From Perkinsus olseni (taxonomy: Eukaryota; Perkinsozoa; Perkinsida), in the NCBI GenBank assembly GCA_013115125.1, contig JABANN010000001.1:1-64000 (forward strand): a stretch of DNA of 64,000 bases, written 5' to 3'. The notes below the pieces were generated by a model. The model saw nothing but the letters and a program-made list of their open reading frames with translations. It did no database searches and was not told where the DNA came from. Both the position numbers and the translations under genes were made by a program. Shown piece by piece: positions 1-12,693 of the stretch (the stretch's first letter is position 1; each line of letters opens with the position of its first letter).

Positions 1-559
1 CTCTCCCACACTCCCGACCAACCGTCCGCGCCGAGAGGCAGGGGGTTCCGAATAAGGGAACGGGCCTTGATGACGATGGTTTGAGTAGGACCAACCATCA
101 CAGCATTGTTTGGGCCGATTGCAGCACGCGAGGCTTGTCATTCTGGACGACTCTTCCTCCTCTCGTGTAGGGTTAGGTCATCATCAATAATCCAGAAGCA
201 AGCCATGCCCCGTCAGGTCGTCGTCGTCGTCGTCTTGCGCAGCACGGGCGAGCGCTACCTCAACCAAAAGCGTTCAAAAAATGACGCTGGCATCCTGGGT
301 GGTCTTTGGGAGGGCCTTTCCCACAAGGATGGGATAAATCAGTCGGTGATGAGGTACTAAGGGGGATACAATAGAAGGCGATGCTCAGAGCCGACTTAGA
401 GAGACGATCATTACCACTCTCACCGGTGTTTTCTCGGACGCCTTGCTACGTGCCAGAGGGGCTCGGCGGAGGCTTCGGAGCTCTGGTGATGGGTCGTGTT
501 TGCAGTGCGCGTTACAGTATCGTGGTGTTGGGGACAATCAGTTAAGGTTCTTGGAACCC

Positions 560-3298
560 ATGTCCTCAACAGTCGACACGCAGGAGGCGACAGCAGCAGC
601 AGGTGGGGAGGAGGAGGCCGTCGTGTCCAATCTCACCGGCAGCCTCAGAATTCTCAATAGAGGAACTTCACTCTTGGATGGCTCTAACGGTACACCCTCC
701 CTTAAAGGCGTACTGTATCGACGTACCGAGCGCGTTGCAGGTAGCCAGTCGTCGGACGCTGCTGCCACCGACTGTCTCGAAGTGTCTTTTCGAGATGAGC
801 AGCAGCAGCAGGCACTCCCACCCGGGCAAGTTTTCGAAGCTTTGAATGAGGTTAGAGTGTTACTAGCCATGAGGGACCTGGTCGGACTGCTTCGTTTCAG
901 ATTGGCGATGTTCGATGGATCGACTTTTCGAATTTTCATTTGAACCGCACCATTGTGGTTGCATACTTCGACCTTCGTGCGGCCCAAAGAGCGTATACTA
1001 GACTTAACGAGGTAGCATCGCTCCGCTAGCATCCAAGGTTGGAGCTGGCCATTCTCATTTAGGCGGAGCTATCGGCTTCGGCGGAGTACGTACACCTGCC
1101 TGAGAGCCAGGAGGACCGTAAAGTGGTACTCAGTGTCACCAGCACTGACAGCTTTGATACCATCCGAGAGGAGCTTACCCAATTCGGCGACCTTCATAGG
1201 ATGAGTTTCCAGGTACTAGGCAGGAGATTTAGTCACGCGCCACGAAATTGCCTGGGGCAACTGGTTTGAAATCAGGACTCTTCCATCGTTGCTGAGTTCT
1301 ACGACACGAGGGCTCGCGCGTCCATCCAGGCCTCGCTGGGTGCTCCAGGGTTCAAGCAGCTTGGCCCGGCCATTGGACCAGGTAGTAAAGACTGAGGGAC
1401 GGCTATAGCGCATCGTTCGCTCTTCAGCTCTGAGGGCGCCATCAGCGTCATTGATAGGCTCCGGCAAAGGTAGTAATTGGGCGAAGGTCCTCCCGGGCTT
1501 TGCGCGGGCTATTCTGACCGGGGATGGATCATAACCTGTTGCTGTTGATCAGATCGGATCAATCTGCACGCCCCTGGATCATCTAGTGGCTCCTGTTCTG
1601 GAGCCCAGCGGGCGGCTATGATGGGGTGAGGACGCTTGGATGTTGGCTGACGAGAACTCGGCAAGTGGGGTTGTTCTCGAGGTACCAACAGCCACGAGTA
1701 ATCACTACTGAAGGGCGGGGTGCATCCGTTACTACCGGCATGTACCCGGACCAAATATGTAAGTATCCGAGGTCGATGCATGTCGTAGACGGATTTTCTT
1801 CAGCGTGCGGGTCGGAGTCGGTGACCAGTGGTCGATATCCGAAGACCACTGCGGTGCCTAATTCCCAGTTCGTGATTGACTTGGATAGAGTTGCCAGTGG
1901 TGCTGATCCTCGAACCACGTGTATGATTAGAAATATCCCCAATAAGTACACCCAGAAGATGCTTTTGAAGCTCTTTGATTCGGTAGTATAAAGAGGGGCG
2001 GGGGTACTGTTAGCGGTGATAATGACGCGGGGGTATTCTTAGTGTTATTGTGGTGGCACTATGAGAAAGGAGCACGAAGCGGCCGCTGGGGGAGGGCGTT
2101 GGCGTCGTGCAAAGTGTCTGTCGTTTGCAGCGGAGCGGAGGTGCCATGACTCACTGGTCAGGTACCTACTATATGCGGTCAGTATGACTTCTTCTACCTT
2201 CCTATGGATTTTCGAAACAAATGCAATGTTGGCTACGCCTTCATTGACTTTGCGAATCCGCGAACAAGTAAGGATGATTGGGGTAGACTCGCTGGTCTAT
2301 TGGTAGTGTGTGCTGTTTTGTACCCGAAGGGCGTGCGTTCGATCCTGAGGCACTGCTTTCTCTGCAGGTATCCCTGCGTTGGTGCGGGCGTTCGATGGGA
2401 AGAAGTGGGAAAGGTTCAACTCTGAGAAAGTAGTAGCATCTTGAGGTCCCCGTCGTCACTTACAGTGTCAACGATCAGATATGCAAAATCACATTCGCAA
2501 GATTGCAAGGGTCTAAGCAACTGATGGACCACTTCAAGACTTCGAGCGTAATGCAGCAATCGAACAAGCAGATCAGGCCATGGTAAGGGACGGTCGTGAC
2601 CCGGTGTGATGCATTATGAGGAGAAGCAGGTTCCAGAGGGACCAGTCAGGGATGGGGCAGTATCCTCCTCGGAACAATTCACCCGGCGAGCACGCAAGGC
2701 ATCACCACCAGCTTCCTCAACCGCCTATGAATCTAGATGGTTTCAAGGGCCCGATGGCCGCTGCAAACAGCGAGCCAGCAGCGCTCGACTATAATATCCC
2801 ATTGGCAGACTTGTGTGCCATTGGTGAGCCGAGTCTCCTAGCCAACGCTTTGGCGGAGCTTCAACGGAACCAGGAAGGATCATCATCGGTAATTGTGGTA
2901 TGTTCGAGCGACTCAATTTTACTTGGCGACTTTCGGTAGGTTATTTTGGAGAACTTTCCTTTGGAGAACTGGTCGGACGGTGCGAGTTCGATAGGCGGCT
3001 TGAGCGCTCCGGCTACCTACTACTCGGAACCAGCACATCCACCAGCTTCTATGGTAAGAGGCGGCTATACGATACCAACTTTTTCGCGATTCGTGGGTCG
3101 ATGCTAGACGTTTTATTATTTGCCTTTCAGCCCACTCTCGCTGGATACAGTCAGCTGGACTTTTCCTCTCTACCAGGATGGGCTGATGATAGAAATCAAT
3201 CCCTTAGTGTCTCGAACGCGCCGATGGCGGCGGCCGACACTTGGCAGCGGGCACAGAGCAGCGACCCTCCACCACCACCACCACCCGCCGGAAGGTAA
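560..3298 (+). CDS. Mei2-like RNA-binding protein (three RRMs)
   Basis: Mei2-type proteins bind RNA and control meiosis or differentiation in fungi, plants and alveolates. Exons read by hand: 560-850, 901-1011, 1063-1212 and 1276 onward, with introns 851-900, 1012-1062 and 1213-1275. The first RRM spans the first intron (FEALNE joined to IGDVRW) and ends with YFDLRAAQRAYTRLNE; the second ends EFYDTRARAS. The diagnostic C-terminal RRM begins at about 1918 with TCMIRNIPNKYTQKMLLKLF, continues after an intron at 2183 with YDFFYLPMDFRNKCNVGYAF, and after intron 2268-2367 with RAFDGKKWERFNSEK. The tail is Pro/Gly/Ser rich and stops with TAA at 3296-3298. The link between FDS (about 1985) and YDFF (2183) is about 200 bases and may hide a small exon. 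ATG 560 is chosen as the first Met in frame upstream of RRM1. Family call strong, exact exon set moderate. Confidence 0.85.
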
Positions 3299-3940
3299 CT
3301 CCGAAGGCCTCTCGTCTGCTACCACCGCCACCGAGGACTCGATTGTCCTGATTTGTTCCGTCGTCGTCGTCGACGTCATTGTTGTCATCGACTTAGTTTT
3401 CGTCGTTGCTGTCGATGACGCGTGGCTGGCTGCTGTTGTTATCATTATAATTATTGTTGTTGTTGCTGACGTAGAAATCTGTCGTTCTTTTTGCTGTACT
3501 ATTGCTGTTTTTGTTGTTATTGTTGTTGCCGCTCATACCCTCCTCAGGGGGGCTACTTGCACTATTCCGACCACTAACGCATTGCCACATATTTTTCCTT
3601 CTTTTCGTAGCTCTTACTGCGACTATCATGGATTGCATCTTGATGGTCGTAAGATGAGCACCTTGTACCGCTGCTGCTGCTGCCGCTGCTGCTGCCGCCG
3701 TTGTTGTTGTAGGGCCTTTCCTCTAGAGGCCACATAAGGACGGCCTGTGCGTTTTCACAGCTCTTCAACCTGCGGTGTGTGCTGTAACACTATAAGCCAG
3801 CCTTCCTATAAATATCACCGCTGTTGGTTCGGTGTTGCCTAGGCAAGTGTTTCTAACCGTAACATATTCTGAGTTCGAGTGCCGGGTCTTCCTTACCGTG
3901 CTTCGCTCCGCTCTCGAGTTTGTAGGCTTCATTTTCCAGT
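3299..3940. repeat. Intergenic stretch with trinucleotide-rich runs
   Basis: This is the gap between the Mei2-like gene and the next gene. It holds imperfect GTT/ATT runs at about 3430-3535 and a CTG/CCG/GTT run at about 3668-3712. Open frames here are poly-Val, poly-Ile, poly-Asn or poly-Cys, which is what repeats give by chance, so no gene is called. Confidence 0.6.
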
Positions 3941-5090
3941 ATGGCAGCTCATGCTTTTGGCCTACCAGCCGACGTTTCGCTGTACTATCAACGCTCCCGC
4001 GCAGTCGGGAACTCTGGCTGAGCTGTTAGGTACAGCCCGTTCTCGACGGCATCGACTCCGAGCAAGGGACGACCTCAAGATTCGACGACGCCGTTCGGAG
4101 TACGGTCTGGCCTGAACATCCGACTGGCAGGAGAGTTCGCAGCAGTGGTGGAGTGGGGCGACTACATCGTCTTTGCCAAAGCATCTGTAGGATACTCCCG
4201 CACTCGGTAGGCGTGGATGGGCTCATTGGCAGGGTCCGAGACAGGCCACAGGAGCCTTGGTGGCAGTGGGTCGACAACATGACCGCCTCGCCCTGGACGT
4301 CAGTGTCTCGGCCTCCTCTGTAGGAGTGTCGCAAACCGAGAAAGAGAAGAGCGACGCGGAAGCGGTGTACTGGTGCTGGTTGACCGCACAGGTGTACAGC
4401 GTCTCTTTCTGTTCAGATGTGAGGATATTGGCAGTACTATTGCCAGTGGGCTATCAGCAGTGGTAGTGGCTGAGCATTACCCAAAAAGCGTAAGGCAGCA
4501 TCACGTCCTCAATCGTAGGGCTACTCATGTCCCTCTAGGTTCTCCCACTCAACGTGTCTGTCGTCTCCTGCCCTCCTGGGGGGTTCTCAGCTGAGCGGGT
4601 GCTGCCCTGCGCCATGGCTGCAGCAATGACCGCTACGGCCCTCTGTGTAGAAAGGGGGCATCATTTTGCTTCTGCTCGTCGTCAGGGGCCCGCCTCCGAC
4701 GAGCTCTCATTGGAGGCCCACTCAGGTGCATGTATCGGATATCGTCAGTATAGCTAACGTTGTCTCTAGAGGCAACACTGTGCTAGCGGACCCAGCAGTG
4801 GGCGAGGATCTCCCTGATGGTGACAAGACTGAGCGGAAGCATCTTACGACACTTGGCCTGACGTACATCACCAAGGAGGTAGTATGTGGCGATATTGCTC
4901 TTGTTTGAGAGCGCTCGTACTACAGGTACTCCTTCTCCGGTCAGCATCATCTCCGGGTGAGGGTGAGGGGAGTAGGGGTGGCAAACCGAACATGTCCAAG
5001 ATACTCAGCTATGGCTTTTCGGCGACCACTCAGGTGTCGAGGGAGATCGAGAAAGTTATAGGCGAGAGAGCACATCGCAAGGATCCCTGA
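3941..5090 (+). CDS. RNase PH-fold protein, probable exosome ring subunit
   Basis: A divergent multi-exon gene ending with TGA at 5088-5090. Three pieces match the layout of the RNase PH fold. A strand pair reads GEFAAVVEWGDYIVFAKASV (about 4124-4190). A central helix-strand unit reads GLSAVVVAEHYPKS, then after an intron starting GTAAGG, VLPLNVSVVSCPPGGFSAER (about 4440-4600), followed by an Ala-rich helix. The last strands read NVVSRGNTVLADPAV to LTTLGLTYITKE (about 4758-4880). In exosome ring subunits of the Rrp41/Rrp46/Mtr3 type these are the value-for-GNT strand, the LxVxVL strand and the final LTVAYL strand. Catalytic RNase PH residues are not evident, as is usual for eukaryotic ring subunits. 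The start is uncertain: ATG 3941 lies directly after a good AG acceptor, but its frame needs an intron before 4030. Identification is by pattern only. Confidence 0.42.
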
Positions 5091-5209
5091 CTGTCAATAC
5101 GTCAAATGTTTATAGTTTTACGTTGCTCGCGTTCTAGTGCGAAAATGGCACATCGTGCTTCGCTCCGCTTTTTTCGACAACAGCCAGTCATCACCAAGTT
5201 CCTTCTTTC

Positions 5210-7353
5210 ATGCAACATGACAAATTTAACACCGGCAGTAGTGGACGGCCATCCGTCATCCGTACGTACTGCGTAGTTCTCCCAGTGGCACTGGTGACGT
5301 TATGGATTGGGACAGCTATTGTGTTGGAAGCGTGGAAGGCTGATAGGACCAGAGGGCAGCCAGGTGACGGGTGGGTTGGGCTCGCCGCCGGCGGATAGCT
5401 CCGACGTAGTGGGAGTGATGGGTGTGTAGGCGTACCTGATCCATTGACACGAGATGAGTATCTTTACCGTGAGGAACGGTTGGGGATACCGAATATCAGC
5501 TTCGCTCCGCTAAGGATAGCAGCACGATGGTTGTTTTACTGCCAGCCAGAGCTCTCATTGGTAAGCTGACTAGGGTTCATCCCACTCCTCTACGCCACGT
5601 CGTCCTCAGGAAGTTGGTAGTGCAGGGGGAGTGCATTCGGCCGGTGATGAGCGTTTTGCATCCTGGTACCTCTCACCGCAACAACAGATATTGGAGTACT
5701 TGATGTACTCTATTATATTCGTGGCTTCAATCGTGGGTGGCGTCATGAGGTAACTAAGGTCCACAGCTGCCCTTGGGATATGCTTGTGTGCAGGGGCCAT
5801 TGGACACTACGAGCACCGGCCAGGGATGAGAGTTCTAAGATGAGTAATACACTTGAGGGCTTGGATGGCCGCTCTTGCTAGAGTATCGCCATTCTAGTCC
5901 AACGGCGGTCCGATTCGAGTATGGCGCGGGACCTAGGGCTTCGACAGCGATGAGAATCTCATTTTCCCCTCCGAATTTTGGTTGAACCCAAGGACGGAGT
6001 ATCGACGGAGAGGGCGCCTTAGACGAGGGCCGTTGATGCTTGGGCCGTTCGGAAGGGTATACTCTCACCCCTCAGACTTGATCGAGTTACTCAACGCCAC
6101 AATAACAACTCTACTGGCATTGGGGGCGATATGCTACAAATCTGCAACAGCTATCCTGGCTCGTCGAGAGGGCCTTTCTTCCTCTGCGGATGTTCTTGCT
6201 ACATGGTTCCTACTGCAGCCCTGCCATGTAAGCCTGCCCAGTGAGCTCATGATCGTTGATTATCGCCATCAGGTTTTCTGCATCGCGCTAGCTGTTATCT
6301 ACTGGTCCCGAAGATGGAAGGTGTCGATATATTTCTTTAACCTGTACCTCCACCTTATGTGGGGCGTGGCCTTGGCTTTGGTCTTTGCAGAGATGGAGGA
6401 GTATTATAAACGACAATATCCTCTTGGTAGTACTCCTATGGTATCCTCGTAGTGTTGCCGCTCTGGTCGCCAAGAACTCGGCATCCCAGAATGTGAGTGT
6501 ATACAGCGCTCCTAATGAATGTAGAATCTGGTCCCTACAGTTGATATCGTCTCAACTACTGAGAGTGACACGCTATTCGTTGCGGTGATAGGAATACATC
6601 TTAGGCCATCACATTTACCTTGTTCAACAGCTTGCGGACCGCACGAACCCGTCTCATTGGAATGCATTACCGTCTTTCACTTTGTAGGGGCATGTGTTCC
6701 TAAGGAGTGCGTTCGGGCGTGAAGACGCTGAGCTACTGATCTTGGTGTTTTCTTCAGAGATCCTTCACTTCTATTTGGACCATTGGGTACTTGTAATAGC
6801 CCCCTTCGTCCTCATAGCCTTGCGAACGTAGGTCTAATTTCGTGGCGCAGCGGTCATGATGATGTTGCACGTGGTTCAGATACCCAGTATTCAAGCCCAG
6901 ACTTTGGTTCTGCTATTCTTTTGCGGGTGCCTTCCACTCTTGCATACTACAGCCCCTTCACTTTGTGCTACTGGTACAAATCAACTACCAGACTCATCCC
7001 CCCGGAGGTAAGTGTCGTTAATATGGTATTCCTGCTGCTGTCGTTATGTCCTTGTGAGTGTTTAAGTCTGGCCTGGCGCTGCGAGCCTTGCTCGTCTCAG
7101 GTCCCTTGCGCCACTTCGGCAAGTTGTACAGGCCCGTCCAGTAAGGTTGATACCCTCGTCCCCCGGAAGACGCCGCCAATGTAGATACATCTTCTGCTGG
7201 CTCTTGACCTATCTCTTCTCCCAATGCATCATCCCGGCCTGGGTCTCCTTCTGTGAGGCTCACATATGGCCTAGATTAGGGCGATTCCAGCAGAGTGAGG
7301 TCTCCTCAGTCAAGGTAGCGTCGCGGCCTGCTCAACCTTCCGGCCTTCAATAG
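5210..7353 (+). CDS. TMEM164-like multi-pass membrane protein
   Basis: TMEM164 proteins are multi-pass ER membrane acyltransferases acting on ether phospholipids, with an essential Cys in a PCH motif. Here exon sequence around 6215 reads LLQPCH and, after removing intron 6228-6272 (GTAAGC to CATCAG), continues VFCIALAVIYW, then YLHLMWGVALALVF. A later exon reads ILHFYLDHWVLVIAPFVL (about 6757-6825). These three blocks, in this order, match the conserved PCHV, RLHxHLxxGALLAL and YYIQHxLLYVVP segments of TMEM164. Upstream exons carry further hydrophobic segments (YCVVLPVALVTLWIG near 5260; YLMYSIIFVASIVGGV near 5700). The last frame ends TAG at 7351-7353. ATG 5210 opens the first hydrophobic exon; an earlier ATG at 5145 is possible. 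C-terminal exon joins are uncertain. Confidence 0.5.
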
Positions 7354-7575
7354 GTGTTTGGCGCTCAGGAGTCCGACCCTGTGAACGGCAGAGTGGATAA
7401 GAAGACCTTGTGAGTCCCACCCAGTCTTGCTCGTGTATCCTATCGTCATACTTGTGCATAGAATCTCGCGTGTAGTTTACGGCCTGTTCGAGTCGAATAT
7501 ATTGATGAGGTGTTGGTCGTCTGAGCTACAGCCACTTCAGCCGCGATTCGATCGTACCATAGTTTTTTGTCTAGC

Positions 7576-9672
7576 ATGTTTGCGACGGTCGATTCATTGG
7601 TGAAGACCATTCTCAAAGGGGGTACCGCCGGGGAGGTGACTCGTCAGCTGAGCTGGGTTAAGGACGCCAATGCTGTTGGGAAGAGAGGGGTCACGCCCCT
7701 GATAGCAGCTATTGAAACTGAGGACGATGAGGTGCTTGCCCGGGAGGGGCTGTTCAGCCCTATTTCTGCAGGTTCGGATGCGGCCTCTCGCCTCACGTGT
7801 TTTTTTGATTGCATGAACAATAACATAGAAAGGGCAATTAAGCATGATCTCAGATTGTGATCGCCAGCGTATCTCTCATAGTCTAATAGGACCGGTTCTA
7901 GCTTTGGTTTGGCCATTTCCTAGATTTGCGGCCTTGGGATTCTCTGATACTCTCTTCAAAACAGGAGGATTTCTTGTGCAGGCAGCGGCAGCTTCCATTT
8001 TTGTGCTTGCCTTTTTTCTCTGCAGATCATTGCTGTGATGCTCGATAGTAAGAAGGTGGATGTGAATGTCCGTGATAAGGAGATGGGGCTGCCCCCAATC
8101 GTGAGCCCCGGGTGGTCTCCGAAGCCTCGCATCAGTGGCGTCAGGTCCATGCGGTACGTCACGGTGGAGGGGCAGTACTACCTCTGATGAAGAAGGGTGC
8201 TGACCTGAAGGCCGCCGATGATGGCGGGGACAACGTGGCGCATTGGGCGTGTAGGTAGGAGGTGAGGGCTTGTCCTGAGGACCGACGTTACAGACGGGCC
8301 CGCCTACGTTGTCTTCGCTGGGGAGCGACGTTGTGTTTTTAGGTCGGCTGAATGAGCCTTCGGTGGTAACTATGCTCGGCAAGGCGGACCCCTCTATCTT
8401 CGCTGCTGTGGACGGCGAAGGGAGTACCACCTCTTTCGCTCCGCTTCGCTAGGCTAGTCGTCTTGACTCGCAGATACTCCGCTCCACGTGGCTCTTATTG
8501 AGGGCCAACAGGAGGCTGCCTTCGCTGTCCTCTCCGCCGAATCTGGTCTGCTTGGGGCGCTGGACTTCAACAGAAAGAACGATCTTGGTGACACCCCTCT
8601 GCTACTGGCAGCCAAAGGGTAGGGTGGGACGCCCGGCTGGCGGTGACTGATCCTTACAGGCGTATGGCCAATGTAGTGCAGTCCCTGGTTGAGACGGGTA
8701 AAGTTGACGTCAACATGCCGGATGATGACGGCAACACAGCTCTGCATATAGCTGTTAAGAACGTAGCATCACAGGGCTGCTACGGGGGGTACTAGTGGTC
8801 TCTTCTCGGCAGGATATGAGCGCAGTTGAGGGGTTGCTGGTGGAGGCAGGAGCTGACAGGTCGATACAGAACAAGGCGGGTTTGACCCCTCAAGGCCTGG
8901 CCGAAGAAGTGGTCCAGCAGAGAAAAGTAGGGCGGAGGGGGGTGTTTGCCGATCTCCGCCACGCTATTGGAGGACATGGAGCATTCAGGCGAGCCAGCAA
9001 TGGAAGGAGGAGCAGCGTCATCAGAAGGAGGAACGCAAGGCACAAAAGCTGGAGACCGAGAAGGAGCATTCTGAGCTCACGGCCTTCCTGCGCGACCACC
9101 ACTTGGAGGACCTAGTGGATGTCTTTTTCGCCAAGAAATTCAAGTCGGTTCTTTCCGCCTTGAGGACCGCTGGTGGGGATGATAGATGCGTCAGGTATGT
9201 TATCGAGGTAAAGCGGTTGACGGATCGGGACCTCCGCCGGATGGGCATCAAGGACCGCGGCCAGCGGGAGGAGTTCCTGGCTGTGGTGGAGGAGCATTTT
9301 CAGAGAATAGCGGAGGTAGTCAAGGGACGGGCGTGAGGCTTGTCGCTGCCAACACGCGCACTCGGGGGTTCTGATCTGATTCACCGCGTGTCGCTCTCAG
9401 GCTGAACGCCAGGCTGAGGAGGAGCGCAGGAGAGAGCTTGAACGGAGGGAGCGGCCGATCAGCAAGACCACGGCCGTGTTGGCCCTGGTCGGGGTGTTCG
9501 TGCTGATCTATGTCTGCCTGAGGTGAGTCCTTCTCCTCCTCCTCCTCCTCCTCCTCCTCCTCCGAGGCGAGGCTGTATAGTGCTCCTCGTTGTCAGGATA
9601 ATCATATACAACCGTACCGGTGGCCGGTTAGACCGTATCAGCTACCCCGGCGTTGGCCTCGGGGACCTCTAA
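7576..9672 (+). CDS. Ankyrin repeat - SAM domain - tail-anchored membrane protein
   Basis: Exons give MFATVDSLVKT at ATG 7576, then intron 7732-8025, then a chain of ankyrin repeats: NTPLHVALIEGQQEAA (about 8485-8530), LGDTPLLLAAKG, DDDGNTALHIAV (about 8726-8755) and AGADRSIQNKAGLTPQGLAE (about 8850-8905). A charged stretch follows (KEEQRHQKEERKAQKLETEK, about 9000), then a SAM-like domain (DLVDVFFAKKFKSVL, later LTDRDLRRMGIKDRGQREEF, about 9218-9275). Last comes a basic linker and one strong C-terminal membrane helix (AVLALVGVFVLIYVCL, about 9475-9522) with a short tail ending TAA at 9670-9672. The layout suggests a cytosolic protein-interaction module anchored by its tail to the ER or mitochondrial outer membrane. 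The domain calls are solid; partner and role are unknown. Confidence 0.8.
9523..9596 (+). repeat. TCC trinucleotide run inside an intron
   Basis: The last intron of the ankyrin-SAM gene (GTGAGT to TTGTCAG) contains an uninterrupted TCC run at 9532-9563. It sits before the acceptor and could act as a polypyrimidine tract. Confidence 0.8.
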
Positions 9673-9836
9673 CCCCTGATCCCACTGCCTGTTTCATGTC
9701 CCTCAAGTGTTGGCCTTCGGTTGATGTTCCCTGTGGCGATGAGTATGGCTTGTTGTTGTAGCTGTGAGGTTGGTAAATGTCCCGCAAGAGATCTTTCAAT
9801 TCTAGTGTCGCTCAACCAACTTCAGTCCAAGACGAG

Positions 9837-12693
9837 ATGCCGCGATATGCTAACGTAAGGCGCTCAGATCCTCACTGCTGCTACAGTTAACAAGAGGCGG
9901 CCGCTCTTTGACAGGTTCTCTGCTGTGTGTGCGGTGCGTCTATGGTGCCCAATCAGTCCAATATGTGTGTAAACTGTATGAAGGGCGAGGTAGACATCAC
10001 TGAGGGCATATCCAAGCAGGCCGTCGTCAACTACTGTCGGGAGTGCAACCGGTAAGCGATCAATGCGGTCCCATAGGGCCTCCCTGATGTTGGAAAGGCC
10101 TCTGTTTTCCGCATGTACCACTGCCATCAAACTTGGGTTCTGTTCTCTTCTCTTCTCAACCCGGGGGCATGTCTAATTTTCTGAAATGTTGAACGATCTT
10201 AGAGTGACTTCATTAGCCTATTCTCATCGGAATTGTCCAGCATATGACGGATCATGTCAGTGAGCGCTTCGCTAGGCTCTCCAGTCTTCCCCTTCCTCAT
10301 CGCCGCACCTCTCCGCTACTGTGTTCCATCTCCTTTCGGTAGATACCAGCGTCCTCCGTGGGTCCCCTGTGAGCCCGAGTCTCGAGAGCTTCTCGGGATA
10401 TGTCTCAAGAAGATCAAGGGCCTGAACAAGGTCAAGCTGGTGGACGCCAATTTCGTAGGCCTATCATCGTCTCCTCATCGCAGTACCTCTTCTGCCGCTG
10501 CTCAGATCTGGCAAGCCCCCACGAGCAAACGGATGAAGGTGAAGTTGACTGTACAGAAGGAGGTCATGAACGGTGCCATCATGCAGCAGTCCATGATCGT
10601 TGACTTTATCGTAAGTCCTTCCACTACTACCCCCCGCCTGCCTCCCACGTCGCCGTTTATGCAGGTCGCCTGGCAGCAGTGTGATGACTGCAAACGTACG
10701 TACACGCCACACACGTGGAACGCCTCGGTAGGTTGGTCAGGGGTGTAGCTAGAGGTGTCAGAATCAGCCGTCGAGCGACAACTATGGCGATTTTACAGGT
10801 CCAAGTTCGACAGAAGACGGACCACAAACGAACATTCTTCTACTTGGAGCAGCTCATCTTGAAGCACGACGCTCATGAGAAGGTTGTGGGTATCAAGCGA
10901 ACGCCCGACGGTCTCGACTTCCATTTTGGGCACCGAAGCCACGCCCAGAAGTTCTCCGAGTTTGTGCTGAGTCAAGTAAGGAAGGCTGGTCTGATGGTAC
11001 CTCCGAGGGTCCACTGTGGATGGTGGTCGTAGGTCCCTTCTCGAGTAAAGCAGAGCAAGCATCTGATCAGTCATGATTCTCACAACACTACGTGAGAGCC
11101 GAGGAATCCATCCTCTGTGTCTTGCACCTCCCTGTGGTTCAGTTACAACTACAAGTACACGACCCTCATTGATATGTGCCCGGTATGCAAGGATGATGTC
11201 GTGTTCCTTTCCAAGGCGTTGAAGAACAAGTTGGGTGGCGTCAACCCGATCCAAGTCGTCACTAAGGTGGGGAAAAAAGGACAGTTGTGATTCCCTGATT
11301 GATAGCGCGTTGGTGTTATCAGGTCTCCAGCCAGATCCGCCTCGTCGACCCTCTCACGGGGAAGGTCTCTGACCTGGCCGGCATTGAGTAAGCCCAGTGG
11401 CTCTCAGTACGACTAGCTGCCCACTTACGTGCCGTCAGATACTGGAAGAATCCCTTCGACCCTCTGCTGACTCGCCGCCACTTGGTGGAGTTCACCGTTC
11501 TCAACGTTGAAGAGAACACAGGCCCTGCCCGAGCGTCTGCTTTCAACCGCCGCGGCCAGAAGACCTACACCATGGTCGACCTCGAGCTCATGCGTAAGAG
11601 AGTCGTACCAGGATACAGGTCCTTACTGTACTGTTGTTAGGCACCCAGGGCAGCGGAGAGGCGGCAGCGGGAGATCCCGAGATCATCACTGTGAGGTCCC
11701 ACCTCGGCGGCGTCCTCCAACCAGGCGACCTTTGCGCTGGGTAACGTACCGCTCTGCCCCGTAATCGTTCAGATCTTCACCTATCGTCTATGACTGGCTT
11801 GTTCAGTATGATGAATTGCGATGATTTTGTTTCGGATTTCCCTATTCCGCCACGTGGAATTCCTCTGTGTTTTCACTATTCTCATCATACTACTATCTTC
11901 TTCTCATTTATCCTCGTGTGAATATTCTGAAGTCTTATCGTCTCGTACCGTCTTTTCCCGTACTCATCTGCAGTTCGTTGCTTCACCTCAGATACGATCT
12001 TCGAACTGTTAACGTGTCGGGGATCGACGAGGAGATGCTCGAGAAGACGAATCTTGATGTCATCATTGTCAAAAAGACATACACCAGGCACCGCCAGCGC
12101 AAGCGTCCGTGGATTCTCAGGAGGCTCGAGAGAGATGATGCCGGTACGTCACAGAGCAGGGGAATCCTGCTAGCTCATGCTGGTCTAGCTTCGAGCTCAC
12201 TGAGGCACCCTGTCGAGAGGATTATGTTGTGAAGTTGTTGCCCTTCAGGCGAGGGGTCGAATGATGGCGACTACGAGCAGTTCATGCGGGATATTGAAGA
12301 GGACAAAGACCTCCGTCAGGAGGTGATCTCGCAATTGTGTGCACTGTCCCCTTTTTACCACGTATCTTAGATCAACCTGTTCCGTGACCCTGCATGGAAG
12401 GAGCCCGCAGCTCAGCACGTGCAGACTGCTGACGAGGAGGACGAAGGAGATGTAGGTCACACGGTTCTCGGTTCTTTTGGGACGCCCTTCCAACGCACGA
12501 TAACTGATGGAGTTGCCCTTCAGGAGAACGAAGCTCCCGAAGTGGACCTTGCTGAGTTGTTGGATGGCCTTACCCTCAACGATAAGGGTAATCTCACGTT
12601 AGCCTGTTAGCTTCGTCTTCGCCCTGGACTGTTTTTCCAGGCACTGCGGCTGATGCTGCCAATGAGGGTCATCAAGACGATGACGAGCTGTGA
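9837..12693 (+). CDS. NMD3: 60S ribosomal export adaptor NMD3
   Basis: NMD3 binds the joining face of late pre-60S subunits and supplies the export signal that brings them to the exportin CRM1. ATG 9837 gives MPRYAN; after intron 9855-9914 the protein continues VLCCVCGASMVPNQSNMCVN. This carries the first pair of the zinc-binding Cys set, followed by CRECNR. Later exons read ESRELLGICLKKIKGLNKVK, KVKLTVQKEVMNGAIMQQ, CDDCKRTYTPHTW, QVRQKTDHKRTFFYLEQLIL, CPVCKDDVVFLS and YWKNPFDPLLTRRHLVEF, all in the order seen in human and yeast NMD3. The C-terminal third has KTNLDVIIVKKTY and the basic RHRQRKRPWILRRL, then acidic and Leu-rich segments (EVDLAELLDGLTL) of the kind that hold the export signal. 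Stop TGA 12691-12693. About eleven introns. Length is near the family norm. Confidence 0.95.

Noticed and set aside
3120-3737. 205-codon frame rich in Val, Ile, Ala and Cys
   Set aside because: It is produced by GTT, ATT and TGC repeats after the stop of the Mei2-like gene.
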